The position numbers and the translations under genes are program-made. A stretch of 16,976 nucleotides of DNA from an uncultured Varibaculum sp. (GTDB lineage: Bacteria; Actinomycetota; Actinomycetes; Actinomycetales; Actinomycetaceae), in the NCBI GenBank assembly GCA_947255165.1, contig CAMYFZ010000041.1:1-16976 (forward strand), in the 5' to 3' direction. Below the pieces are notes generated by a model. That model was given only the letters and a program-made list of their open reading frames with translations, made no database searches and was not told the origin of the DNA. Below, one piece after another: positions 1-7,101 of the stretch (position 1 is the stretch's first letter; every line of letters begins with the position of its first letter).

Positions 1-318
1 CGGGTCAAGGACATGGAAAATGTTTACGCAGTCGGTGACATTACCGATGTGCCAGAATCAAAGCGTGCTGATGCTGCTCGCGCCCATGCCCGGGTAGTGA
101 TTGCGAATATTCGCGATCAGCTTTCGGGCCGGCCACCTTCGACAACCTATGCTCCAGGCAAGGAGTGGGTCATTTTGCCGCTAGGTCCCGATGGGGGAGC
201 CTCGCAGCTAGTTGACCCTGACGGTACGACGCGGATCGTCGGATCGGAAGAAACCGCTGAAATCAAGGGCACCGACCTGATGGTGACCATGATTCGCGGC
301 CAGCTTCACCTGCCCTAA
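1..318 (+). CDS. FAD/NAD(P)-dependent oxidoreductase, C-terminal part (5' end outside window)
   Basis: The open frame runs from base 1 with no start of its own; the in-frame ATG at 13 is internal. The segment N-V-Y-A-V-G-D-I-T-D (residues 6-15 of the visible part) is the C-terminal FAD-binding motif of the pyridine nucleotide-disulfide oxidoreductase fold, in which the Asp contacts the flavin ribityl chain. It is followed by an Ala/His-rich helix (ADAARAHARVVIANI) and a short C-terminal domain, ending in TAA. The spelling around the motif resembles the NDH-2/AIFM2 (FSP1)-like branch, which oxidises NAD(P)H and passes electrons to quinones or other acceptors. The substrate cannot be told from about 105 residues. 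It lies 38 bases upstream of the next plus-strand gene, so co-transcription is possible. The family call is fairly safe; the subfamily is a guess. Confidence 0.8.
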   Translation, partial: RVKDMENVYAVGDITDVPESKRADAARAHARVVIANIRDQLSGRPPSTTYAPGKEWVILPLGPDGGASQLVDPDGTTRIVGSEETAEIKGTDLMVTMIRGQLHLP

Positions 319-356
319 GCATCCAGGTTGATCCAAAACCCAGGGGGTAGTGTATC

Positions 357-773
357 GTGGCTGATCGTTTACAAGTGAAGTTCGATAATTTCGTCGGGGC
401 ACTGCAAGCTCACTTAGATGCTGCCCGTAACGCGGAAGACCCGGACTGTGATCCGCAGGTAGCGCGGGCCGCAGAAAAGCTAGAGGCGGCATTTTCTGCC
501 TATGACGAGGCCCTATATTCCCAATTGGGGTGCGACCTTCCCCTAGATATTTTTGAGGATGAAGATATTGATTCGGAGAGTCTTTTTACCCACGTAGACC
601 AGGTATTAGATGAAGACGAATCCGGGTGGGTCGGCGAGAACGAAGAATACGATTTCGACGAGGAAGACGACGGTGAAGACGGAGACGATCTCCTAAACGA
701 ACCGCAGGAAATCCTCGACGAAGAATACGATTTTGACGAGGAAGAGGAGGAAGACGAGGAGGACGAAGACTAA
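357..773 (+). CDS. Small protein with helical N-terminus and highly acidic repeated tail
   Basis: The frame encodes 138 residues from GTG at 357, preceded by AGGGGGT at 342-348. Residues 1-65 look like a compact helical domain, with a run resembling 'LQAHLDAA..AEDPD' followed by 'AAFSAYDEALY'. From about residue 66 the chain is dominated by Asp and Glu, and the last 40 residues are almost entirely acidic. The tail contains EEYDFDEE twice (about residues 96-103 and 122-129). Actinobacterial proteins of this shape are sometimes labelled 'primosomal protein' in databases; I see no motif that supports a replication role. The acidic tail could mimic DNA or bind basic proteins, which is inference only. 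Its stop lies 7 bases from the stop of the convergent aldo/keto reductase gene, and no terminator is visible between them. Confidence 0.75.
   Translation: MADRLQVKFDNFVGALQAHLDAARNAEDPDCDPQVARAAEKLEAAFSAYDEALYSQLGCDLPLDIFEDEDIDSESLFTHVDQVLDEDESGWVGENEEYDFDEEDDGEDGDDLLNEPQEILDEEYDFDEEEEEDEEDED
640..745 (+). repeat. In-frame 28-nt direct repeat in the acidic tail
   Basis: Bases 640-667 and 718-745 are the same 28 bases with one difference (C versus T at the third position of a Phe codon). The offset is 78 bases, exactly 26 codons, so the frame is kept and the peptide EEYDFDEE appears twice. The near identity at the DNA level, not only at the protein level, suggests a recent duplication within the gene rather than convergence on acidic codons. 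Confidence 0.85.
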
Positions 774-780
774 GTCTTTG

Positions 781-1716
781 TTACTCGCTGGCCTCGTTCA
801 AAGCTACTCGAATCTGATGGGGTACATGCGCATCAGCCGCTTTTAATACGGCCGCAAATTGCCCAGCGCTGCGCGCCCCGGTTAGAGCACTAGTAACCCC
901 CGGTGCATCCTTAACCCAAGCTAAAGCCAGTTTCAAAGGTTCCCACTCTAAACCTTCGGCTCCCGCTAAAACGGCTTCAATAATCGGCTGGTATTCAGGG
1001 GAAAGATAAGGGGAGACGAAACCTTGTAAATGCTGGGAAGCTGCGCGAGAATCCGGAGGAATACTGGTTTGGTACTTTCCAGTTAACACGCCCCGTCCCA
1101 GTGGTGACCAGGCGATAAAGCTGGAGTCAAAATGGTCGGCTGCCGCTAGCACTTCCTCTTCTACCTGTCGGTTTACTAAAGAATATTCCCCTTGTACGGC
1201 AGCAACTTCGTAGCGATCTTGCCCTAGTAGCACCGCTAGTTCTGCCATTGCCCAGGCCGGATAATTCGACACCCCCACATAGCGGGCTCGTCCAGAACGT
1301 AGCGCCATCTCTAGGGCAGTTAAAGTTTCTTCTACCCGTACAAATGGGTCGTAATGGTGGACAAACCACACATCAATGTAGGCAGTTCCCAGTCGTTCCA
1401 AAGTTTGATCTAGGCCGCGCAACAGATTAGCCCGGGAAGCATCAACCGAAGGGGGATCTCCCTCCCGAACCCCGGCTTTTGAGCAAATTACCAGGTCGTC
1501 TCGGGAAAACTCGCTATCTAAGAGGGTTCCGATAAGTTTTTCGGACTCCCCCTCCCCATAGGTCGCGGCGGTGTCAAGCAGATTTCCTCCGGCATCTAAG
1601 AACATGCGTAATTGTTCCCTGGCCTGCTCGAGGTCGGTGTCTCGTCCCCAAGTGAGGGTGCCCAACCCCAGGGAAGAAACCATGAGTCCGGTGCGTCCTA
1701 ATCTTCTTTTTTCCAT
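781..1716 (-). CDS. Aldo/keto reductase family oxidoreductase
   Basis: The protein has 311 residues, normal for the aldo/keto reductase superfamily (NADPH-dependent reduction of aldehydes and ketones on a TIM barrel in the cytoplasm). It opens with MEKRRLGRTGLMVSSLGLGT, the usual first strand of the family. The catalytic tetrad is present: Asp48 and Tyr53 in LLDTAATYGEG, Lys80 in ICSKAG, and His120 or His121 in WFVHHYDP. The C-terminal cofactor-binding region includes ALAWVKDAPGVTSALTGARSAGQF, where 'v.s.ltGars..Q' is typical. The ATG at 1716 is preceded on its own strand by GGGAG. A TAGCCT (TAnnnT) lies six bases before the ATG and could be a -10 box. The substrate is unknown. It is convergent with the acidic protein gene and divergent from uppP. 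Confidence 0.92.
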   Translation of the reverse strand: MEKRRLGRTGLMVSSLGLGTLTWGRDTDLEQAREQLRMFLDAGGNLLDTAATYGEGESEKLIGTLLDSEFSRDDLVICSKAGVREGDPPSVDASRANLLRGLDQTLERLGTAYIDVWFVHHYDPFVRVEETLTALEMALRSGRARYVGVSNYPAWAMAELAVLLGQDRYEVAAVQGEYSLVNRQVEEEVLAAADHFDSSFIAWSPLGRGVLTGKYQTSIPPDSRAASQHLQGFVSPYLSPEYQPIIEAVLAGAEGLEWEPLKLALAWVKDAPGVTSALTGARSAGQFAAVLKAADAHVPHQIRVALNEASE

Positions 1717-1950
1717 ACTCCCAGGCTAAGGGGGACAGCGGTGAGAACTTTTCAGGCACGACGTAGGAGGAGGAAATCGTCAGACCATACCGTTACTTTT
1801 ATGGGTAGCACGGTCATCAGAAAACCACGCCACGGAACGCAGGCCGGCTAAATAAGCCTAGGTGCGCGGCGTAAGCAGGAAGTCGCCGCCCCAGGAGGTG
1901 AGAGAAAACACCCGGATAGGAGGCGAGCGAGACGCGCTAAAACGATAGGC
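1717..1950. other. Intergenic region between the aldo/keto reductase gene and uppP
   Basis: These 234 bases hold no convincing gene. They include three Shine-Dalgarno-perfect AGGAGG stretches (1765-1770, 1893-1898 and 1918-1923) with no ordinary ATG start in reach. The only short frame is GTG at 1898, which stops after 16 codons at 1946-1948. A possible hairpin at 1789-1814 pairs ACCGT with ACGGT and TAC with GTA around an 8-base loop. The uppP promoter must lie here, but no clean -35/-10 pair stands out. Confidence 0.4.
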
Positions 1951-2790
1951 TTGGAGGTCGTGAATACCATTGAAGCCATCATTATGGGCCTGGTTCAGGG
2001 CCTGACCGAGTTTCTGCCGATTTCTTCTTCAGCCCACCTACGGATTTTAGGCGCGCTTTTCGGCGAGGATCCCGGCGCTGCTTTTACCGCGATTACCCAG
2101 ATTGGGACCGAAACTGCCGTCCTTATCTACTTTTGGAAAGATATTAGCCGGATAGTGGGCAAATGGTTCCAGGCTTTTGTCCCCGCACGCAGTGGGGTTA
2201 GCCAAGGTGACCCCGATGTCCGGATGGGTTGGATGATTATCGTTGGTTCGCTGCCGATTGGGATTTTGGGGCTGCTGGGACAAGACTGGATTGAAAAAGA
2301 GTTCCGCAATATGTGGATCACCGTGGCGATGCTCATCTTGTTTGCCCTGTTCTTAGGGGCAGCCGACCGCTGGGGGAAGAAAGAAAAAACCCTAGACCAC
2401 CTTTCCTGGGGCCAAGCAATCCTCTTCGGGTTCGCGCAGGCCCTAGCGCTGGTTCCCGGGGTTTCCCGTTCGGGAGGCACAATCACTGCTGGCCGGCTCA
2501 TGGGCTTTACCCGGGTAGCTGCCGCGCGATACTCCTTCCTGTTAGCAATGCCGGCAGTTTTCGCTTCCGGGTTTTACGAGGCCGCTAAATCCGTAGGTAA
2601 TAACCCCGTAGGTTGGGGGCCAACTATTTTAGCGACGGTGGTGGCTTTCGCCATTGGATATGCAGTGATCGTGTGGTTTATGCGCCTGCTAGAAACTAAA
2701 ACTTTCGCTCCGTTCGTGATCTATCGGCTAGGCTTAGGGGCTGTGGTAGGAATAGCGCTCGCCGCTGGCACCCTCTCGGCTTTCGCTTAA
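1951..2790 (+). CDS. uppP: Undecaprenyl-diphosphate phosphatase (UppP/BacA)
   Basis: This integral membrane enzyme converts undecaprenyl diphosphate to the monophosphate, recycling the lipid carrier for peptidoglycan and other wall polymers; its loss sensitises cells to bacitracin. Both family signatures are present: [13 protein letters not shown] (catalytic Glu20, Ser cluster 25-27, His29, numbered from the TTG) and PGVSRSGGT with Arg173. The rest is a series of hydrophobic helices. Length (279 residues) is normal. The start is uncertain. TTG at 1951 has no good upstream ribosome site, while GTG at 1960 would have GGAGG at 1953-1957 but only two bases of spacing; both give nearly the same protein. 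It is followed after 15 bases by the HAD gene, probably in one transcript. Confidence 0.95.
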   Translation: MEVVNTIEAIIMGLVQGLTEFLPISSSAHLRILGALFGEDPGAAFTAITQIGTETAVLIYFWKDISRIVGKWFQAFVPARSGVSQGDPDVRMGWMIIVGSLPIGILGLLGQDWIEKEFRNMWITVAMLILFALFLGAADRWGKKEKTLDHLSWGQAILFGFAQALALVPGVSRSGGTITAGRLMGFTRVAAARYSFLLAMPAVFASGFYEAAKSVGNNPVGWGPTILATVVAFAIGYAVIVWFMRLLETKTFAPFVIYRLGLGAVVGIALAAGTLSAFA

Positions 2791-2805
2791 CAACAAAGGA
2801 GGATC

Positions 2806-3447
2806 ATGGGGGCAGTTCTTTTTGATATGGACGGAACCTTAATTGATTCCGAACCACTCTGGCAACGCACCGAAGTACAAATAATTGCCAGTTTCGGGCA
2901 GGACTGGACCCCGCAGGACGGGGAAGCTTTAACTGGAAACTCCCTGTTCAAAAGCGCCTCTATCATGATTGAGCGGAAAAATTTGCCGCTAGCGCCGCTA
3001 GAGCTTGTCGATAAGATGGTCTCCAATATGCATGAGCTGTATGTTACCCAAGGGGTCCCCTGGATACCGGGAGCGCGCGAACTGCTCAGCGATTTAGCTA
3101 GCGCCGGGATCCCCACTGCTTTGGTTTCGGCTTCCTATGAAATCTTGGTGGACGATGTGTGTGCTAGTGCTCCGGAGGGATCCTTAGAGGTGATGGTGAC
3201 CGGGTCGGAACCGGACCTGCGGCAAAAACCTTCGGGTGATCCCTATCGCCTGGCGGCGCGGCGATTAAAGATACCGGTAGAAGATTGCCTGGTGGTAGAA
3301 GATTCTGCTCCGGGGTTGGCTGCTGGTCAAGAGGCTGGGGCCCGCCTGGCATTAGTTGGGAACTTCGACGTACCAGGCATTTCGGCGGCGCGTTTTGACT
3401 CGGTCGGGCATATGGACCTGAGTGATATTAGAGAGCTATTGGCTTAA
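2806..3447 (+). CDS. HAD-superfamily hydrolase, beta-phosphoglucomutase-like
   Basis: This cytoplasmic HAD phosphatase or phosphomutase has 213 residues. Motif I is FDMDGT (nucleophile Asp8, acid/base Asp10). Motif II is the Ser in ALVSASYE. Motif III is the Lys in RQKPSGDPY. Motif IV is the acidic pair in CLVVEDSAPGLAAG. The 'K-P-x-x-D-x-Y' and 'V-E-D-S-x-x-G' spellings place it with the subfamily I group (beta-PGM, DOG phosphatase, GS1-like), with a small helical cap between motifs I and II. The substrate cannot be read from sequence. GGAGG lies at 2798-2802, just before the ATG. Its last four bases overlap the 3' end of the convergent recB-like gene. Confidence 0.9.
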   Translation: MGAVLFDMDGTLIDSEPLWQRTEVQIIASFGQDWTPQDGEALTGNSLFKSASIMIERKNLPLAPLELVDKMVSNMHELYVTQGVPWIPGARELLSDLASAGIPTALVSASYEILVDDVCASAPEGSLEVMVTGSEPDLRQKPSGDPYRLAARRLKIPVEDCLVVEDSAPGLAAGQEAGARLALVGNFDVPGISAARFDSVGHMDLSDIRELLA

Positions 3448-4304
3448 AGCGCTGCTTCCTCTTCGGAGTTTTCCCGGGCAGTAAGTAACTGCGCTACGCC
3501 CTCGCTAGAAATTTCCGGGGCGATTCCCTCCATCAAGGGACAATAGGCGCGATAATCGCACCAGTTACAAAGAGTTGAGCGGCGTGGGGGAAAATAACCC
3601 GAACGTGCCTGGGTAGAGATTTGTTCCCATACGCTCAGAATCTCCCCGCTGGTGGCGTCAATATCGGCGGGGGTAGGGGTGTAGGTGTAGACCTGGCGAT
3701 CTTTCAAAAAAAGTAGCTGTAGGCGAGCGGGCAGTTGCCCTTGCGTTAAGTACCAGAGCAGCGCGTAAAAGCGAATCTGGAACTGATAGGGGCCGATGTA
3801 GCGTTCGGCGGGGGCTTTGCCCGTCTTATAGTCCACGATCCGTACCAGGCCGGACGGAGAAATATCTACCCGATCAATATAGCCATGCAGGTTTAGATGG
3901 TTTTTATCGGTAACCCGCAGATATTTTTCGCGGTGGGCCGGGGCCAGGCGGTCGGGATTCTCCATTTGAAAATAGTTAGCTACCAGTTGGCGCACCGATT
4001 CTAAGAACTGGTTTTCTTCGTTTTTGTCGCCCTGAAAAAGCTCCATGCGCAAGTCTGGTTGCTTTTGGAGGGTCTCTTCCCAGATCTCTGCTACTTTAGG
4101 GCTGGCCGCACCAAAGTTACGTTCTTCAGCTGGCAGTTCAAACAAGTTTTCCAGCACCGCATGCACCAAGGTTCCTCGCTGGCGCACCGCAGTTTCTTTA
4201 CTCGGAAGTTTGTCGATTACCTGGAAACGGAACTGGAGGGGACAGTTACGAAAAGTACCGATTCGAGAGGGCGAGAGGGCCGCGGTGCGCTTAGAAATGC
4301 TCAT
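3444..4304 (-). CDS. RecB-family PD-(D/E)XK nuclease with Fe-S cluster cysteines
   Basis: The protein has 286 residues and consists of the nuclease domain alone, without a helicase. His48 lies in GTLVHAVLENLF, a catalytic Asp in GYIDRVDI, the D-x-K pair in IVDYKTGKAP, and the QxxxY helix in FQIRFYALLWY. Cys21 (RNCPLQF) together with the C-terminal C-x2-C-x5-C (LCNWCDYRAYC) forms the four-cysteine set that binds a 4Fe-4S cluster in AddB, Cas4 and related nucleases. A stand-alone RecB-like gene divergent from trmI is the standard actinobacterial arrangement (Rv2119 next to Rv2118c in M. tuberculosis, from memory). The target DNA process is unknown. There is no cas gene here, so a Cas4 role is not supported. 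Confidence 0.9.
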   Translation of the reverse strand: MSISKRTAALSPSRIGTFRNCPLQFRFQVIDKLPSKETAVRQRGTLVHAVLENLFELPAEERNFGAASPKVAEIWEETLQKQPDLRMELFQGDKNEENQFLESVRQLVANYFQMENPDRLAPAHREKYLRVTDKNHLNLHGYIDRVDISPSGLVRIVDYKTGKAPAERYIGPYQFQIRFYALLWYLTQGQLPARLQLLFLKDRQVYTYTPTPADIDATSGEILSVWEQISTQARSGYFPPRRSTLCNWCDYRAYCPLMEGIAPEISSEGVAQLLTARENSEEEAAL

Positions 4305-4310
4305 AAAGAT

Positions 4311-4316
4311 ATTGTA
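4311..4316 (-). promoter_or_regulatory. Candidate -10 box for a leaderless recB-like transcript
   Basis: On the minus strand TACAAT (5 of 6 to TATAAT) ends six bases before the ATG at 4304, so transcription would begin at or next to the start codon. No purine-rich ribosome site lies between the box and the ATG. No good -35 is seen at 16-18 bases. Leaderless messages are common in actinobacteria; this assignment is inference from spacing. Confidence 0.5.
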
Positions 4317-4353
4317 AGGCGCTGCTTGATATCCGAGATTCCGTTAGGAAAGC

Positions 4354-4359
4354 TAGGAT
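4354..4359 (+). promoter_or_regulatory. Candidate -10 box for trmI
   Basis: TAGGAT (TAnnnT core) ends seven bases before the ATG at 4367, predicting a start of transcription at about 4366-4367. An AGGAAG lies directly before the ATG but too close for normal ribosome binding. A TTGATA at 4326-4331 resembles a -35 but is 22 bases away, which is too far for standard sigma-70 spacing. The box is therefore suggestive only. Confidence 0.4.
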
Positions 4360-4366
4360 TAGGAAG

Positions 4367-5473
4367 ATGAGTCCGATAGAACCAGAAAATAGATGCGGGT
4401 GTGCCGCTGCAGCTACCGCGGGTGCGCCGGAGCGTTCCCGGGGAGCTTTCCAGGTAGGAGACCGGGTGCAGCTACAGGGCGCTTCCGGGGATTTACATAC
4501 CGTAACGATTACCGAAAACGGCTGGTTTAACACCGCGAAAGCCTCCTTTGCTTTGGCGGAGCTGTTAGGGCGAGAAGAAGGCACCTTGATTCGTTCCCGG
4601 GAAGGGCGAGAATTTTTGGCTTTTAGGCCCCGTCGCCTGGACTATACGCTCTCTATGCCGCGAGGGGCGGCGATTATCTATCCCAAGGATGCGGCGCAGA
4701 TCCTGCAATCTGCAGATATTTTTGCTGGTGCTCGGGTTTTTGAATGTGGAGCGGGTTCCGGCGCCCTCACGATTTCGTTGTTAGAAATGATCGGAGAAGC
4801 CGGGAAACTGGTTTCGCTGGAAGAACGCGAAGATTTCGCCGATATTGCCCAGGCGAATGTGGATTTATGGTTTGGCACCCCCCATCCTGCCTGGCAGCTG
4901 CGCCGCGGGCGCTTAGGGGAAATAGACCTAGACGCTATTTATGGCACCCACTATTTTGATCGCGCCGTTATTGACCTGCTCGATCCCTGGAGTTACCTGG
5001 ACACTTTGTGGCAGTTACTGCGTCCCGGCGGGGTACTCTGCTGCTACGTAACCACTGTGACTCAAATGTCTACGCTGGTAGAAGCGTTAAGAAGCGATGG
5101 CCGCTTCGGATTTACCTGCAGCGAGGAAACTATCCAAAGACAGTGGCATACCGAGGGGCTAGCGCTGCGTCCCGAACATCAAATGGTGGGACATACTGGG
5201 TTTTTAGTGACCTGTCGGCTGCTGGCAAGCGGGGCGCGGCGACCGCAAAAACTCGGTAATGCTACTAAAGCGGCGAAAATCAACGGAGGGCAGTGGAATC
5301 CGGAAGATAACTGGGAGGAGGTGCGCTTAGGGCAGCGTAACCCGGCGGAGAGGAAAACGCGGCGGGTACGCCGAGACGTAGTTAGGCGCGCCGATTATTG
5401 GGTGCGGGGAAATACCACTGAAGCGGACTCCGCCCCGCCCGATCCTGAAAGCAGCCAGGGAGCGCCCTCCTAA
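4367..5473 (+). CDS. trmI: tRNA (adenine-58-N1)-methyltransferase TrmI
   Basis: TrmI methylates A58 in the T-loop of tRNAs using S-adenosylmethionine, normally as a homotetramer. After a 28-residue Ala-rich leader, the N-terminal beta domain starts at FQVGDRVQLQ. The linker signature MPRGAAIIYPKDAAQI is diagnostic for bacterial and archaeal TrmI. SAM motif I is FECGAGSGALT (about residues 125-135). RAVIDLLDPW holds the motif IV Asp. HTGFLVTCRLLASG closes the fold near residue 285. The last 80 residues are an unusual basic extension containing KTRRVRRDVVRR, ending in a Pro/Ser-rich tail; the M. tuberculosis protein is about 280 residues. It stands directly upstream of mpa, as in other actinobacteria. 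Confidence 0.95.
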   Translation: MSPIEPENRCGCAAAATAGAPERSRGAFQVGDRVQLQGASGDLHTVTITENGWFNTAKASFALAELLGREEGTLIRSREGREFLAFRPRRLDYTLSMPRGAAIIYPKDAAQILQSADIFAGARVFECGAGSGALTISLLEMIGEAGKLVSLEEREDFADIAQANVDLWFGTPHPAWQLRRGRLGEIDLDAIYGTHYFDRAVIDLLDPWSYLDTLWQLLRPGGVLCCYVTTVTQMSTLVEALRSDGRFGFTCSEETIQRQWHTEGLALRPEHQMVGHTGFLVTCRLLASGARRPQKLGNATKAAKINGGQWNPEDNWEEVRLGQRNPAERKTRRVRRDVVRRADYWVRGNTTEADSAPPDPESSQGAPS

Positions 5474-5551
5474 AATTTTACAGCCCTGGACACTTAGGGC
5501 AGGTTGCGGGCAAAACTAATAGGCTGAAAGAGCTTTACGGAAAGGAAACTC

Positions 5552-7093
5552 ATGCCAGATCCTAGTGAAGAGCAGTTACAGGTACTCAAAAGCGAAGTGA
5601 CCTCCCTAAAAGGGAAAAATAAGCGTCTTTCCGCAGCTTTGGGAGCTGCTCGCGAACAAGTGGTGGCGATTCATCAGCAGTTAACGGATTTAGCCAAACC
5701 TCCCGCAACCGTGGCAGTGATTGCCGAAACCCCCCAAAAAGCCGGTGAAGTTCGTCTTTTCTTAAACGGTAAACCGATGGTGTTGCGAGTTCATCCCGAC
5801 ATTAAACCTGAGCAGTTGCGGGTGGGGCTAGAGGTACTAGTCAATGAAGAAATGGTGGTCTCTAAGATCCTTTCCTATCCCCGCACCGGAACCTTGGTGC
5901 AAGTCGGAGAGGTGATGCCGCAGGGACGTGCCCTGGTACGGCTATCAAATACCGACAGTGAAATCGTCTCTTTAGCTGCCCCTTTAATTGGAAAAATTGA
6001 GGTAGGGGATTCTTTGCTGCTGGAAGGACGCAGCGCAATCGCGGTACAAAAAGTCCAGAGAGGAGAAGTAGAACAACTACTAGCTCCCCAAATTCCCAAC
6101 GTTTCTTATAAAGAAATCGGGGGATTGAAAAAGCAGATCGAAACCATCAGGGATGCGGTAGAACTTCCCTTTAACCATCCGGAACTGTATCGGCGCTACG
6201 GCTTGAGTGCTCCGAAGGGTATCTTGCTCTACGGCCCGCCCGGTTGCGGAAAAACTCTGATAGCCAAGGCAGTCGCCACTTCCTTGGGAGCTAATGCTCA
6301 AGGCAAGTCCGCTTATTTCTTGTCGATTAAAGGCCCGGAACTGCTCTCAAAATTTGTTGGAGAAACCGAGCGACAAATTCGGGCGATTTTTTCGCGGGCG
6401 CGCCAGCTGGCCAGCAGCGAGCATCCGGTAGTAATTTTCTTCGACGAGATGGAGGCGCTGTTCCGCACCCGGGGATCCGGGATCTCCTCCGATGTGGAAA
6501 CTATGATCGTTCCCCAACTGCTTTCCGAGATCGATGGGGTAGAAGCGCTTTCCAATGTGATTGTGATTGGCGCTTCCAACCGGGAAGACATGATTGATCC
6601 GGCGGTGCTGCGCCCCGGGCGCCTAGATGTGCGGGTGCGCATCGAGCGACCTAACTTGGAAGAGGCAGCACAAATCTTTGATATCCATCTGGGGCAAAAC
6701 GTGCCAGTGGAAGTGGAAACCGGAACCTCTCCGGGGCAAGGACGCGAGAAGCTGCGAGAAAAACTGGTAGCGCTGCTGGCGGAAGAATCTGCTCGTACCC
6801 AGGTATATGAAGTTGCCTACGAGAACGGGAAACGAGAAATTGTATATGCGCATTCGCTGCTGTCCGGGGCAATGATTGCCGCTATCGTAGAGCGGGCGAA
6901 GAAAGCTGCGATTAAAGATTCGTTGCAGGATCCGGCGAAAATAAATGGCTTGATGTGGAGTCACGTTGTTGCTGCCGCGGAAGAAGAAATCCGCGAAACT
7001 GCAGCCCTGGGGGCATCTGCTGATCCCAGCGAGTGGGCGCGGACTCTGGGAGTTAGGGGCGCCCGGATTATCGACGTGCGTAGCTTGCAATAG
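5552..7093 (+). CDS. mpa: Pup-recognising AAA+ ATPase Mpa/ARC, lacking the proteasome-docking tail
   Basis: This is a hexameric AAA+ unfoldase (Mpa in mycobacteria, ARC elsewhere) that binds Pup through an N-terminal coiled coil and threads tagged proteins through its pore. Domains in order: coiled coil at about residues 5-48; tandem OB domains at about 65-175; AAA module from about 185. Walker A is GPPGCGKT (228-235), the pore loop KFVG (267-270), Walker B VVIFFDE (293-299), and the arginine-finger region RPGRLDVRVRIERP (354-367). The protein is 513 residues and stops at ARIIDVRSLQ. M. tuberculosis Mpa (609 residues) continues for roughly 25 more residues to a GQYL terminus that docks on the 20S core. 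The stop TAG overlaps the AGGAGG of dop, so the two are probably co-translated. Confidence 0.96.
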   Translation: MPDPSEEQLQVLKSEVTSLKGKNKRLSAALGAAREQVVAIHQQLTDLAKPPATVAVIAETPQKAGEVRLFLNGKPMVLRVHPDIKPEQLRVGLEVLVNEEMVVSKILSYPRTGTLVQVGEVMPQGRALVRLSNTDSEIVSLAAPLIGKIEVGDSLLLEGRSAIAVQKVQRGEVEQLLAPQIPNVSYKEIGGLKKQIETIRDAVELPFNHPELYRRYGLSAPKGILLYGPPGCGKTLIAKAVATSLGANAQGKSAYFLSIKGPELLSKFVGETERQIRAIFSRARQLASSEHPVVIFFDEMEALFRTRGSGISSDVETMIVPQLLSEIDGVEALSNVIVIGASNREDMIDPAVLRPGRLDVRVRIERPNLEEAAQIFDIHLGQNVPVEVETGTSPGQGREKLREKLVALLAEESARTQVYEVAYENGKREIVYAHSLLSGAMIAAIVERAKKAAIKDSLQDPAKINGLMWSHVVAAAEEEIRETAALGASADPSEWARTLGVRGARIIDVRSLQ

Positions 7094-7101
7094 GAGGAAT
7101 C

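Noticed and set aside
208..492. 94-residue frame on the minus strand
   Set aside because: It spans the junction of two plus-strand genes and overlaps both; no motif or start signal supports it.
2127..2501. 124-residue frame on the minus strand
   Set aside because: Antisense shadow of uppP, whose signatures are unambiguous on the plus strand.
3444..4304. RecB-like nuclease as a Cas4 protein
   Set aside because: The four cysteines resemble Cas4, but no cas genes or CRISPR repeats occur and the position next to trmI is the usual place of the actinobacterial stand-alone nuclease.
5483..5500. Hairpin GCCCT/AGGGC after trmI as a terminator
   Set aside because: The stem is only five bases with an 8-base loop and no T-run follows; read-through into mpa is more likely.
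6623..7090. 155-residue frame on the minus strand
   Set aside because: It lies wholly opposite the mpa coding sequence, has no recognisable motif and no ribosome site.
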